Source of the DNA: JAVBNT01 sp031551355
GTDB taxonomy: Bacteria > Vulcanimicrobiota > CADAWZ01
Assembly: GCA_031551355.1 (NCBI GenBank)
Contig: JAVBNT010000025.1
Location: forward strand, 1-64,000
Reading direction: 5' to 3'
DNA length: 64,000 bases
The position numbers and the translations under genes were made by a program. Position 1 is the stretch's first letter. Every line of letters starts with the position of its first letter. The notes beneath the pieces were generated by a model. That model had not been told where the DNA came from. It saw nothing but the letters and a program-made list of their open reading frames with translations, and ran no database searches. Shown in pieces: positions 44,627-53,800 of this stretch.

Positions 44627-47241
44627 AAACCGCTGTTTTCAACCATAGGAGCCTTAATTACCTTTGAGAGTGTGTTTTTTGCGCTTGTCAGTGCACTGTT
44701 GGCTGTTTCCATTAATTCCGAAGCATTTTCGGAACAATCTGGATAAGAGGAAATTCCGGCGAGCAGCTGGATTTCCATGCCATTTGAAAGCAGTTTTTTG
44801 GCGTCAAAATATTTTTTGATTCTCCGGGCAACATTGCAGGCCTCTTCCAAAGTTGTTTCCGGCGCTATCATCATCGCTGTTTTATCGTTGAGCTTTGTCG
44901 GCGTATCAATGCCTTCTCTGTGCTGGACTTTCATTATTGTTGCCAGAGCCTGCATAATTTCCTCAAGGTTTTCTTCCTTAACCTCAGGGTAAGGAGTAAA
45001 CAGAATCAGCGAACAGGCCAGTTTATATCTGTCGGCGCGTTTGAGTTCTTCTTTTATACGCATTGAAAAATACGAAAAGTTAAACAGTCCCGTTACTTCA
45101 TCCTTTATGTTCAGGTGATCGAATCTGTTCTCAAGGATCATTTCCGACTTGAATGATCTTCTGCCTCCGCTTGTATTCAGTTCGCTTGCCTGGCAGACTT
45201 TATTTTTTCCGGTTCTTTTGGCAAGATACAGTGCTTTATCCGAACTTTTGATTAGCTCATTATCAGTCCGTGCAAAATCAGGATAGGTGGAAATACCGAT
45301 GCTTACGGTTATTTGTTTCGCCTGATCGAATCCTTTAAAGGAATGATCCTGTATTGTTTGCCGTATCCTCTCGGCAACCATAAATGCCAGTTCCGTTGTC
45401 GTTGCCGGAAGGATTATCTGGAATTCTTCTCCTCCGGCCCTGATACCGGTGTCAATGCCCTCTCTGATACTGTCTTTGATGATGATTCCTATTTCCTTAA
45501 GAACCTGATCTCCCTGAGCATGGCCGTATGTGTCGTTCAGCTTTTTAAAATCATCGATATCAAAGGTGCAAAGAGAACACGGCTGCTTGTAACGGTCGCC
45601 TCTTTTCAGTTCGGCCGTAAGCGTCTGGAAGAAGTAGCGTTTATTGTATAGTCCGGTTAACTCGTCGACAATTGATGTTTCGAACAAATGCAGCGTCTGC
45701 AGCGACTGCGCTGCTATGACGATCAGCGGTTCCAGCAAATCGGTCTGTGCCGGTATGTTGATATTGGGATTTATCGGCTCGCCGAGAACAAGAAAACCTA
45801 CGCAGGCATTTTTTTCCTTAAGCGTTATAATATGGGTCATATCCATTTCTTTGAGTCTTTTTGCAAGGCTTGGAAATGCTTCTTCAAACAGTTTCGATCT
45901 TTCGATATCCTTTATCGTCATAATCGGCTTTGATTCCTGAAGAATCCAGTTGGTCACCTCATTACCGGTGACAATTTTAATTGATGGCGTAAGAGAGTTT
46001 TTTTGCGAGTCCACAGGCGTCAGGGAATTGTTCTGGCGGTTATATAAAAGCAGCATGCTTTTTTTCATTTCCAGTCTCTGTGAGAAAAATTCCGGCAGAA
46101 ATACGCCGAGTTCTCTGACGTCGTAAATGCGTTCAAGGCTCTCATTGAAATGTGATACGATTGACTGTATGTATTTACGTCTGGTGGAACTTTTATTTGA
46201 CGTGAAAATTAAATAAATAAGGACCGTTACGGCGGAAATCAGTATTATATACTTGATTGTATCTTTGCTTCGTTCCTTATCTTTCATTTCAATTGTATAC
46301 GCTACCTCATTGGCTTCCGCGAGGTGTTTGCCCATTTTATTGGCCATCCCAAGATATTTCTTGGCTTCGGAAAGTTTTCCGGACTCGGCGTATACTCCGG
46401 CTTTACCGACATAGGCGATTTGCTGGTAGCGTTCGTCTGCAATCAGGACGTTATATTCGGCAATTGCTTCCTCGTATCTTTTTTCTTTTTTGTATATCTC
46501 CGCCAGCCGCTGATGGTTCACCTTAAAATTGGGTTCCATTTCCATCAGCTTTTTTATCTGTTCTTCGGCGCCTTTATAATCGCCGGAACCCATCAAAGCT
46601 CTGTAATACTGGTATCTGTAATATGCTGAATTCGGTAATATTTGAACGATATAATTATAATAGTATATTGCCTGCTTCATGTCACCTTCGTCTTTGTATG
46701 TTTCGGCCAGAAGCCGCAAAGCGGAGATGAATTTAGGGTTGAGATCCAGCGCTTTTTTGAGAAAAGTCTTCATTTCGTAAGTATCACCGATGTGCAGATA
46801 CTCATTGGCCAGATAAAAATACGCACATTCATTAGCAGGGTTCAGTAACACTGATTTTTTAAGCGAATCGATCGTTTTTTCCGGTTCCCGTTTGTTCAGA
46901 TGGCAATACCCTAAAAACATATAGGCTTCCGAGAGGTTGTTTTTTGTTTCTTTATTGAGATTGGGGGATACTTTCCCGGATGTGGTGAAAGGTTTGTATT
47001 TTCCTATATGAGCGCTGAGTATTTCGATCGATTTGTCGAATTCAAGTTCTGAAAGGGCGTTATATGCTCTGGTGAGGGCTTCGTCTTTGTTTATATTGGT
47101 TTTTAGATATTGAACATGATAGTTTCCTATGGACGGAGACGTTCTCGTTGACATAATCGAATCTACTTCCGCGGCAAAAGCAAAAGAAGCGAGAATAACG
47201 ACCAGCAGGAGATTTAATGTTAGGATTTTTTTCAACTGCAT
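44578..47241 (-). CDS. TPR-GAF-GGDEF signalling protein with a second, degenerate GGDEF
   Basis: An 887-residue membrane protein. A signal-peptide-like first helix (1-23) leads to an outside domain of about 7 TPR repeats (55-300). A membrane helix (about 327-345) is followed by a GAF-like domain (about 365-510) and a GGDEF domain (about 515-680) with the active-site motif RAGGEEF near residue 603, so it probably makes c-di-GMP. A second GGDEF-like domain (about 695-865) has LNDKTAMM in place of the motif and should be inactive. External TPR binding may drive cyclase activity. ATG 47241 has AAGG upstream. Confidence 0.85.
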   Translation of the reverse strand: MQLKKILTLNLLLVVILASFAFAAEVDSIMSTRTSPSIGNYHVQYLKTNINKDEALTRAYNALSELEFDKSIEILSAHIGKYKPFTTSGKVSPNLNKETKNNLSEAYMFLGYCHLNKREPEKTIDSLKKSVLLNPANECAYFYLANEYLHIGDTYEMKTFLKKALDLNPKFISALRLLAETYKDEGDMKQAIYYYNYIVQILPNSAYYRYQYYRALMGSGDYKGAEEQIKKLMEMEPNFKVNHQRLAEIYKKEKRYEEAIAEYNVLIADERYQQIAYVGKAGVYAESGKLSEAKKYLGMANKMGKHLAEANEVAYTIEMKDKERSKDTIKYIILISAVTVLIYLIFTSNKSSTRRKYIQSIVSHFNESLERIYDVRELGVFLPEFFSQRLEMKKSMLLLYNRQNNSLTPVDSQKNSLTPSIKIVTGNEVTNWILQESKPIMTIKDIERSKLFEEAFPSLAKRLKEMDMTHIITLKEKNACVGFLVLGEPINPNINIPAQTDLLEPLIVIAAQSLQTLHLFETSIVDELTGLYNKRYFFQTLTAELKRGDRYKQPCSLCTFDIDDFKKLNDTYGHAQGDQVLKEIGIIIKDSIREGIDTGIRAGGEEFQIILPATTTELAFMVAERIRQTIQDHSFKGFDQAKQITVSIGISTYPDFARTDNELIKSSDKALYLAKRTGKNKVCQASELNTSGGRRSFKSEMILENRFDHLNIKDEVTGLFNFSYFSMRIKEELKRADRYKLACSLILFTPYPEVKEENLEEIMQALATIMKVQHREGIDTPTKLNDKTAMMIAPETTLEEACNVARRIKKYFDAKKLLSNGMEIQLLAGISSYPDCSENASELMETANSALTSAKNTLSKVIKAPMVENSGFQCKPPEISGESITPA

Positions 47242-47484
47242 TTAAAAACCTTTTACATTGATTTTAAATAAACCAAATTAGGGGCAAATTAACAACTTCG
47301 ACATGTTAGTGCATATTCCTTGATCTTTGTATATTTTGACGGGATATTGTGTTGCAAAAATAGTGAGTGGCTCTCTTGATTATGTGAAAGGACTTTTTGT
47401 TTCCGGTGTATAAAATAATGAAGGGGATGGCTGTACTCTATATTCTTCTTATTCGTATTTTATCAGAGGAGGACTTGTTCTTTT

Positions 47485-48009
47485 ATGAAATGCCTTTGTT
47501 GTGGGACGATACATTCTCCCGAATCGGGAGATAATTGTACTAACTGTAATTTTTATCTTGGCTCCGGAGCTGATTCGGCATATAAAAATCAGATAGCCCG
47601 TTTGATTGATATGGTTGCCGCCGGAGAACTGACGCTTGAGCAATTTTCGGAATCACTGGCACATATGTCGAGAATTCTTGATGATATGCACAAAGCCGCA
47701 CTTTCCTGGGAAGAATATCTCCCTTCCGATTTGCCTGATGTCGTCAAAAATGTTGTGATGAAACCTGTTAATGTAATGCGTGAAGGCATTGATGCCTTTG
47801 GTGAAGCGATAGAGCTTTTGGGGATGTACGTTGTAGATCCTGATGAAGAGCATCTTGTAAAGGGCATGACAGCCGCAAATAAAGCTCATAATATAATGGT
47901 TAACAGTAACGAACTTGCCGGTTTTGCACTTCGGGAAATTAAGTCGCAAATGCCGGAGGGAACCGCTCCGACAGATGAACAGCTTATGCAGATGATTTCA
48001 CAGCAGTAA
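47485..48009 (+). CDS. Zinc-ribbon protein of unknown function
   Basis: A 174-residue soluble protein. The N-terminus has a four-cysteine zinc ribbon, C-x2-C (CLCC) and C-x2-C (CTNC), within residues 3-22. The rest is predicted helical and acidic (LARLIDMVAAGEL-like start, then EEYLPSDLPDVV and GIDAFGEAIELLGMY), with no family I recognise. AGGAGG lies about 12 nt before the ATG. A terminator follows the stop, so it is monocistronic. Confidence 0.65.
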   Translation: MKCLCCGTIHSPESGDNCTNCNFYLGSGADSAYKNQIARLIDMVAAGELTLEQFSESLAHMSRILDDMHKAALSWEEYLPSDLPDVVKNVVMKPVNVMREGIDAFGEAIELLGMYVVDPDEEHLVKGMTAANKAHNIMVNSNELAGFALREIKSQMPEGTAPTDEQLMQMISQQ

Positions 48010-48040
48010 GTTCTGACGATAGTTTATTAAAAAAGCCCGG

Positions 48041-48085
48041 GACTCCTTTAAAAAATTATTCTTTTTATGGGAGTCTTTCTTTTTG
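48041..48085 (+). terminator. Rho-independent terminator
   Basis: GACTCC (48041-48046) pairs with GGAGTC (48069-48074), extended by AAAAA/TTTTT inside, and is followed by TTTCTTTTT. It ends the zinc-ribbon gene transcript and faces the acs operon. Confidence 0.7.
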
Positions 48086-48102
48086 ATTGATATTAAAGCA
48101 GG

Positions 48103-48420
48103 TTACTTTGATTTGGGAGGTCCCCAAACGAGATTCATTAATGCCATGAATGCGGCTGCACCGACGATGTTCCAGAAAAAATATATTTTTTCTCCGGCAA
48201 TATCAAATGAAAGCGGAATCGGGATCGGAATGTTTGCCATAACTTCCGTAAGGGATAGTTTTTCCGCAAGTAACTGTCCGAGATAGCTGCCTGTAAAACC
48301 AAGAATAATTGCCCCAAGGCACCCCTCTCTTCTTCCGGCGATTCTGGCGCCGATTGTTCCGCAGGCAAAAGCGACGATTACTGAAATTGTTAACGGGATG
48401 ATTTTGAACTCGAATTCCAT
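48103..48420 (-). CDS. Small membrane protein, GlsB/YeaQ-like, in the acs operon
   Basis: A 105-residue protein with three hydrophobic segments (about 8-25, 35-52 and 78-98) and glycine-rich motifs (ACGTIGARIAGRR, GAIILGFTGSYLGQLL) that recall the GlsB/YeaQ/YmgE transglycosylase-associated family. Its ATG shares a base with the acsD stop (TAATG), so translation is coupled. Why it accompanies corrinoid-protein genes is unknown. Confidence 0.65.
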   Translation of the reverse strand: MEFEFKIIPLTISVIVAFACGTIGARIAGRREGCLGAIILGFTGSYLGQLLAEKLSLTEVMANIPIPIPLSFDIAGEKIYFFWNIVGAAAFMALMNLVWGPPKSK

Positions 48421-49352
48421 TATTTTTCGTTATCTCCGGCAATCATTTTCGATACTGTCAGATGTACTTTTTCTGCGGCTTGCGGGTGTCTCATCACAAC
48501 TATGTTTGAACCTGCCTGCAGAAATGACAATGCGGTAACGGCTTCCCATAAAAAACCGACTTTTCTTCCTTCACCGCTTCGCCAGGATTCTATGCCGACA
48601 AAGTTTATGAATGGTGCCGCCAGTGATTTATCACCTCCAAGGGCTGCTATTCTTGCCCGTTCCATTATTGAATAGCTGTACTCCAGACCGTACCCCAGGG
48701 CGCCGGTAGTAGGATCCATAACGATTCTGTCTTCAGGAAACTCATTGTCGGCAAGCATTATGTTGAGCTGTTTGGCGATATTGATATCTATCGGCGATTC
48801 GGCAATCAACAGATGTCCGTTTTTAATGGCACTGTTCATTATTGTTTTGTAATTTTCCTGAAGAACCGGACCAATTAGAACTCTTTCACCTTTTAAAGCC
48901 TCGGACACAAGCGGAAGCAGCTCATTGTCAATATGAGCGATCCCTGTTCCTTTTACTATTATCGGCACAGCGGTGTTCTGCGCTACCGCTTTTGCCGCGT
49001 TGGAGCATTCTGCAAAAGACACTGCACCTTCATCCGGCTTGGCGGAGATCAGATTGATGCAAATTGCTTTGACTCCGTATTTTTCCGTACATTTTTTAGC
49101 CCACAGCACCGGATCATGCCATACGTCACCCCATATTTTTTCGAGCTCATCGGCCCACTCCGACGGTTTTTTTACTGTTATTTCAAAAGCGATCAGCGGA
49201 GGGTTGATGTTTTTTTCATCAAACGTATAGAACGGCATCGCCCGGTCTCCGCCGATTTCCAGACTGCATTGTCTGGTTCCGCCTTCTTTTCCGGTTGCTC
49301 CCAGTATAACTTTTGTGACTGAAGATTTATGTGTTTCCTTATAATTGTTCAA
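48420..49352 (-). CDS. acsD: Corrinoid iron-sulfur protein small subunit (CODH/ACS delta)
   Basis: A 310-residue TIM-barrel protein that, with AcsC, forms the corrinoid protein carrying the methyl group from methyl-tetrahydrofolate to acetyl-CoA synthase. Family signatures include the N-terminal VTKVILGATGKEGGTR, LWAKKCTEKYGVKAICINL, and the C-terminal ALSFLQAGSNIVVMRHP. I place the start at TTG 49352: it overlaps the acsV stop as TTGA, with GGAG 10 nt upstream. Extending to 49424 would overlap the upstream gene by 76 bp. Confidence 0.92.
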   Translation of the reverse strand: MNNYKETHKSSVTKVILGATGKEGGTRQCSLEIGGDRAMPFYTFDEKNINPPLIAFEITVKKPSEWADELEKIWGDVWHDPVLWAKKCTEKYGVKAICINLISAKPDEGAVSFAECSNAAKAVAQNTAVPIIVKGTGIAHIDNELLPLVSEALKGERVLIGPVLQENYKTIMNSAIKNGHLLIAESPIDINIAKQLNIMLADNEFPEDRIVMDPTTGALGYGLEYSYSIMERARIAALGGDKSLAAPFINFVGIESWRSGEGRKVGFLWEAVTALSFLQAGSNIVVMRHPQAAEKVHLTVSKMIAGDNEK

Positions 49353-51154
49353 TTGGATATTACTCCTGTTCTTTTCGAAAATTTGGACAGATCCGTATGA
49401 GGCAGAAACAGTGCCGCTGTCCACCTGTCGCTGAATTGGGGTATTATTGACAAATCAAGATACATTGTTTCTTTTGCTATCGCTAAAGCTTTTTGTCTGA
49501 GTTTTTGCGACATTATTATTTTTTCCGCTCCGGTCAGCGATGTATTTCCGCATGCGGTATATTTTTCCGTATCTATTTCGGGAAGCAGTCCTATATCTAT
49601 ACAGGCTTCGATATCAAGGCTTTGACTGATGCCGCCGGAAATAAAGAATCTGTCCACATCATTGAATGACAGCCCCATATATTCAAGTAAAATTTCACAC
49701 CCTGAAAACATTGCCGCTTTGGCTCTCAGCAGGTTCTCTATATCGTGTTCATCGAGAAAGATTTCGCTTTTTTTGTTTTTATATAAAACTATTTTTTTAT
49801 TGCCCTCTTCCAGCGTTACAAGATGCGAACTTTCGGCAAATTTGCCGCGCTTATCAATTATTCCTGCCGTAAATAATGATGATACAAGTGATATGATGCC
49901 CGAACCGCAGATTCCGTTTGGTTCTTTATTGTCTATCGTTGTCAGTGAAATTTTTCCGCTATGGTATACGGCTTTTGAAATTGCGCCTCCGGCGGCGCGT
50001 TTCCCGCATTTTATGCCGCCTCCTTCAAAAGCCGGTCCCGCGCTGCAGGCACAGGAAATCATAAAATCACCGCACCCGAGGGCTATTTCACCGTTAGTGC
50101 CTAGATCCATTAAAAAACATGGCACTTTCTTTTTATAAATGCCGGTTGATATGATGCCGGAAACGATGTCTCCGCCAACATAACTGGAAATGCCGGGAAC
50201 AGACATCATTACTGCTTTTTCACCAATACCGAATTTTTGACATTCTGCCGGTTCAAAGGCATTTTGCGCCGGAATATAAGGTTCTTTACGGATAAATTCC
50301 GGTGTAAGTCCGTATAAAATATGAGTCATTGCCGTATTTCCGGAAAGGATTATCCCGTAAATTTCCGGTTTGCCGGCATTCATTGCTTTCAGTAATTCGT
50401 TAATAGATGAGATGCCGGACATAGAGCATTCATGCAGTTTTTTCCTGGCTGAGATAATTCTGGTTATGATGTCGGCCCCGAAAACGATCTGTCTGCTGAG
50501 CATTGATGATTCGCATATTTTCTGCCCGGAATCTCCGTCCAGCAGCGAAGCCTGTAATGTTGTTGTGCCGAAATCTATTGCCGCAAGACAATAATTGATA
50601 TCGTCTCCGGCATGAATTACTGTTACTTTGCCTTCGTCATGCATTACAATTACCGATATTTTCCAACAGTTTTCCCTGAGGTAACCGGGAATGGTTCTCA
50701 TTATTTCAATGGGCAGGCTTATTTTTGTGTCTGGAAAATACTGTTTGAGTAAATCGGTTATTCGGCTGTAATCGTCCCGGTTGTCATCTTTTGTCGGAGG
50801 GCTTAATGTCAGTGGAATTTTTCTGAAGACACGATCGCTTTCTTCATAAGCTTTTTCGCTTATGCCACGATACTCTCTTACCATTACAGAGAAATCTTCC
50901 GGCACTGTTTTGGCAAAAATGTTTTCATGCACGGTGTATTTGCAGGCCAAAACCTCGGTTCCCTGAGGAAACAGGATCATTTTGCATTTTCCGCAGCTGC
51001 CGTTTCCTCCGCAAAGTGCATCTATTATCACGCCGGCTTTGATCGCTGCGTCATACAGCGTTGCGCCTTTTTGCACTCCGACGGTTTGGTTTTGCGGTAA
51101 AAATGTTACTTCTGCAGCGTTTTGCGGGTCTGCAGCCCGGAGATCATCAGGCAT
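49349..51154 (-). CDS. acsV: RACo-type reductive activator of the corrinoid protein
   Basis: A 601-residue protein. The N-terminal 2Fe-2S ferredoxin domain has C-x5-C-x2-C-x13-C (Cys48, 54, 57 and 71). A linker follows, then a large ASKHA-fold ATPase (DUF4445) with AIDFGTTTLQASLLDG, MDLGTNGEIALG and ICGSGIISLVSSLF. RACo uses ATP to drive low-potential electrons onto inactive Co(II) corrinoid, restoring Co(I). It lies between acsC and acsD, overlapping acsC by 8 bp and acsD by 4 bp, which fits this role well. Confidence 0.9.
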   Translation of the reverse strand: MPDDLRAADPQNAAEVTFLPQNQTVGVQKGATLYDAAIKAGVIIDALCGGNGSCGKCKMILFPQGTEVLACKYTVHENIFAKTVPEDFSVMVREYRGISEKAYEESDRVFRKIPLTLSPPTKDDNRDDYSRITDLLKQYFPDTKISLPIEIMRTIPGYLRENCWKISVIVMHDEGKVTVIHAGDDINYCLAAIDFGTTTLQASLLDGDSGQKICESSMLSRQIVFGADIITRIISARKKLHECSMSGISSINELLKAMNAGKPEIYGIILSGNTAMTHILYGLTPEFIRKEPYIPAQNAFEPAECQKFGIGEKAVMMSVPGISSYVGGDIVSGIISTGIYKKKVPCFLMDLGTNGEIALGCGDFMISCACSAGPAFEGGGIKCGKRAAGGAISKAVYHSGKISLTTIDNKEPNGICGSGIISLVSSLFTAGIIDKRGKFAESSHLVTLEEGNKKIVLYKNKKSEIFLDEHDIENLLRAKAAMFSGCEILLEYMGLSFNDVDRFFISGGISQSLDIEACIDIGLLPEIDTEKYTACGNTSLTGAEKIIMSQKLRQKALAIAKETMYLDLSIIPQFSDRWTAALFLPHTDLSKFSKRTGVISN

Positions 51155-52451
51155 TTGCTCTGTAATTCCTTTTTAGCCATGGAGAAATTCCCGATGAGTC
51201 GGCTGGACCTACTGTTATTTTCCATCCCGATGCCGCTTCGAGCTCGTCTTTTATTCCCGATACATAGGCCGAAATAATTGCCGTTTTATGGCTGACGGTA
51301 TTTTCGAGTCCGTATTTTTGCATCGCTTTGGCGATGCGCTCGCCGTTGAATTTGTCTGCCGCCCAGGCGGTCAACAGTGAAGTTCCGTCCGTGTCAATAA
51401 CAAGCAGCCAGCAAGGAACCCGGCTGGACTCTATTTCTCCGGCAACGAGAAACTGGGTTAGAGAGAAGTTTGTGGTTATCATTACGGGCGCATCGGCAGA
51501 AGGACTCCCTATCGGGTAAATTCCCGGCTCCACCTGAATTGGTTTTCTGGGATCCGTATAGATATTGTGTCTTAATGTCAGCAGTGTCAGCAGTTTATCC
51601 CTGTCTCTTGTTGAAATTACAACGGCATTGATGTATCTGTTAATCATCGCGGCAGCAAACAGTATCTGCAGATCCTGATCTTTTTCCTCTTCCAGAAAAG
51701 ATATCATCGGCAGCCCGTTTTTTTTCTGTTTAATCGCATTTCTTCTAACATGGATTGAATTTTCTATTATCTGTCCCAATTCACCGGAATTGTTTATCAC
51801 GATGTTTATTTTACCGCTTTCCTTTTCCGCTGCGGATGTGTCCCCGGATATTATCGGAAGCGAATATTTGCCGGCCCACTGTGACAATTGAGTATTTGTA
51901 GCATTCTTACAATAAATCAGCGGTTTTCTTGAGGATGTTTTCTCCAGTGCCAGTTCCATCTGCGCAGGGTTTTCGCATATGAGGATCAGAGCTTTATTTG
52001 CCGGTGCCTTCTGGGCGAACGATGCAAAATTTTCATCATGCTTAGAATATTTCATTGCTACCGCATCAAGGGAAAGAATTGCTCCGGCACGGTTGAATGT
52101 CAGTTCGTTTATTTCTTTCAGAGCAGTTTTAAATTCTGTTTCGTTCATTGAATTTTCCAAGGCAATCGCGATGCAGGTTTGATTGTAAAAACTTTCTTCA
52201 TGCCGGAAAAGAACTTTTTCCCCGCCAAGCTTTACTTCTGTTTCGTCTGTGCCAAATGAGATTTCTTTTATGGGAGTTGATGAGCTTGTATCAAAAAGCT
52301 CTGTAAGTTCCTGTGTTACGTCCGGGCATTTGTCGATCCCGGTTTTGCCTGATGCCAACGCCATTCCGAATGCCAGGCAGGTTGAATAGCCGCATTTTGC
52401 GCAATTTGTTTTTGGGAGCATTTTATATATTTGAAGACCGGTCATTGCCAT
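51147..52451 (-). CDS. acsC: Corrinoid iron-sulfur protein large subunit (CODH/ACS gamma)
   Basis: A 434-residue protein. The 4Fe-4S motif is C-x2-C-x4-C-x16-C (Cys17, 20, 25 and 42), exactly the family pattern. A TIM-barrel domain follows (about 90-310) and a C-terminal cobalamin-binding domain (about 325-430; TTNFSLTQFLVAGEIESSRV). It works with AcsD in methyl transfer. AAAGGATC precedes ATG 52451. First gene of the acsC-acsV-acsD operon; no CODH (acsA) or full-length acsB is in the window. Confidence 0.94.
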   Translation of the reverse strand: MAMTGLQIYKMLPKTNCAKCGYSTCLAFGMALASGKTGIDKCPDVTQELTELFDTSSSTPIKEISFGTDETEVKLGGEKVLFRHEESFYNQTCIAIALENSMNETEFKTALKEINELTFNRAGAILSLDAVAMKYSKHDENFASFAQKAPANKALILICENPAQMELALEKTSSRKPLIYCKNATNTQLSQWAGKYSLPIISGDTSAAEKESGKINIVINNSGELGQIIENSIHVRRNAIKQKKNGLPMISFLEEEKDQDLQILFAAAMINRYINAVVISTRDRDKLLTLLTLRHNIYTDPRKPIQVEPGIYPIGSPSADAPVMITTNFSLTQFLVAGEIESSRVPCWLLVIDTDGTSLLTAWAADKFNGERIAKAMQKYGLENTVSHKTAIISAYVSGIKDELEAASGWKITVGPADSSGISPWLKRNYRANA

Positions 52452-52799
52452 AAAAAACTTTGATCCTTTGCGATATTTTTTAAATTAAATTAGAATTCCA
52501 TTATTTGTTTCATTTACCTTTTTAAGGCGGTATAAAAAGGATTGTCAGTGACTTGTATGAAAACATAACTGTAGCGGGCATCCTATGGATGCTCAGGCTG
52601 TCCCAAAAGCCCTTTGAGTTTTTGTTTTTTACGCCATTGAGGGCTTGACCCGCAATGACGGGTATATCTTTTGACTTTTTAATGAGTTAACTGTTGTTTA
52701 TTGACAGTCTAGGCATCCTTACGGATGCTTTCATTTTGATGTTGCTGTCCGCATAAACTATTGTTGGATAATCATTATATTTTGCCCTGGAATTGAAAA
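52452..52799. other. Non-coding spacer with several short hairpins
   Basis: No gene is visible. Inverted repeats are GCATCC-TAT-GGATGC (52578-52592), AAGCCC/GGGCTT (about 52607-52647), ACCCG-CAATGA-CGGGT (about 52649-52664), and GCATCC-TTAC-GGATGC (52713-52728) followed by TTTCATTTT. The two GCATCC/GGATGC hairpins are near-copies of each other. The right one could act as a terminator for plus-strand transcripts, but the spacer lies between divergent genes, so dispersed repeats are more likely. Confidence 0.5.
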
Positions 52800-53741
52800 A
52801 TGAAAAAACGTTCGGTTTTGCGTATAAAGGCTATTCTTGCTCTTGTTTTTGTGATGACGGCATGGGGAGTTTCTTTTGTCAGCAGCAAAATAGTAATAGA
52901 AAACATACCTCCGGTCTCTGCCGCCGCGCTTAGATTTATTCTTGCCGGGACATTAATGGTTGCGGCCCTGCCCTTTTTCAGTAAAAACGATACCGGTAAA
53001 TCGGGCCGTTTCCCTAAAGAACTTATGCCTGCGCTTATTATTAGCGCACTTACAGGCGTTACCTTTTATTTCATTTTTGAAAACTTCGGACTTTATTATA
53101 CAACGGCATCTTCAGGAGCTTTGATCACATCGTCAATTCCCGTGCTTGCTCTTCTTTTTGAAATGTTTTTCATGAAAAGAAAAATTCTCTCGAGACAGAT
53201 TTGGGGCGTGGCGATCTCTTTGGCAGGTGTTTATTTGCTTACAAGAGGCGGTTCTCCCGTGGCAAGAGCTCCTCTTTTGGGTAATCTGCTGGTATTGGGT
53301 TCCTGTGTCTGTTGGGTTTTATTTAATTTTTTTAGCATCAAGCTGCAGAAGACTTTGTCAACTTTTTCCGTTACCGCCTGGCAAAATTTTTACGGGGCGC
53401 TGTTTTTGCTGCCGGTGGCTTTTTTTGAACGTTCGCAATGGAAAGCAGTTTCTCTGGATGTCTGGCTCCATCTGTTATACCTTGTGTTTGTCTGTTCGAT
53501 CTTATGCTACTTTTTTTATAATTTTGCCCTTAGGGGAGTGGGTTCCGTAACTGCAGGGGCATTTATAAACCTGATACCGCTTGTCGGTGCTTTTTCCGGT
53601 GTTATCATTTTGCATGAAACCATCTCTTTTTCTCAGATTGTCGGCGGCATACTTGTTCTTGGATGTATTGCTCTTATTATGGATTTTCCCTCTAAAAGCA
53701 AGGTAATGTCCTCAGACCTGAAGTCCGGCAAAAAGGATTAA
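52800..53741 (+). CDS. DMT-superfamily transporter (EamA type)
   Basis: A 313-residue inner-membrane protein with 10 predicted helices in two EamA repeats. The first repeat has AWGVSFVSSKIVIENIPPV and AALRFILAGTLM; the second has LFNFFSIKLQ and a C-terminal GAFINLIPLVGAFSGVIIL. Such proteins export amino acids or other metabolites; substrate unknown. A basic tail (SKSKVMSSDLKSGKKD) ends the protein. Only a weak GGAA precedes ATG 52800. It may be cotranscribed with the next gene (59-bp gap). Confidence 0.9.
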   Translation: MKKRSVLRIKAILALVFVMTAWGVSFVSSKIVIENIPPVSAAALRFILAGTLMVAALPFFSKNDTGKSGRFPKELMPALIISALTGVTFYFIFENFGLYYTTASSGALITSSIPVLALLFEMFFMKRKILSRQIWGVAISLAGVYLLTRGGSPVARAPLLGNLLVLGSCVCWVLFNFFSIKLQKTLSTFSVTAWQNFYGALFLLPVAFFERSQWKAVSLDVWLHLLYLVFVCSILCYFFYNFALRGVGSVTAGAFINLIPLVGAFSGVIILHETISFSQIVGGILVLGCIALIMDFPSKSKVMSSDLKSGKKD

Positions 53742-53800
53742 CAGGATTTTTTTCGAATCATTTTGAGTCTTTTAGTATAAACTTTCCGTAGGTGATTTTT

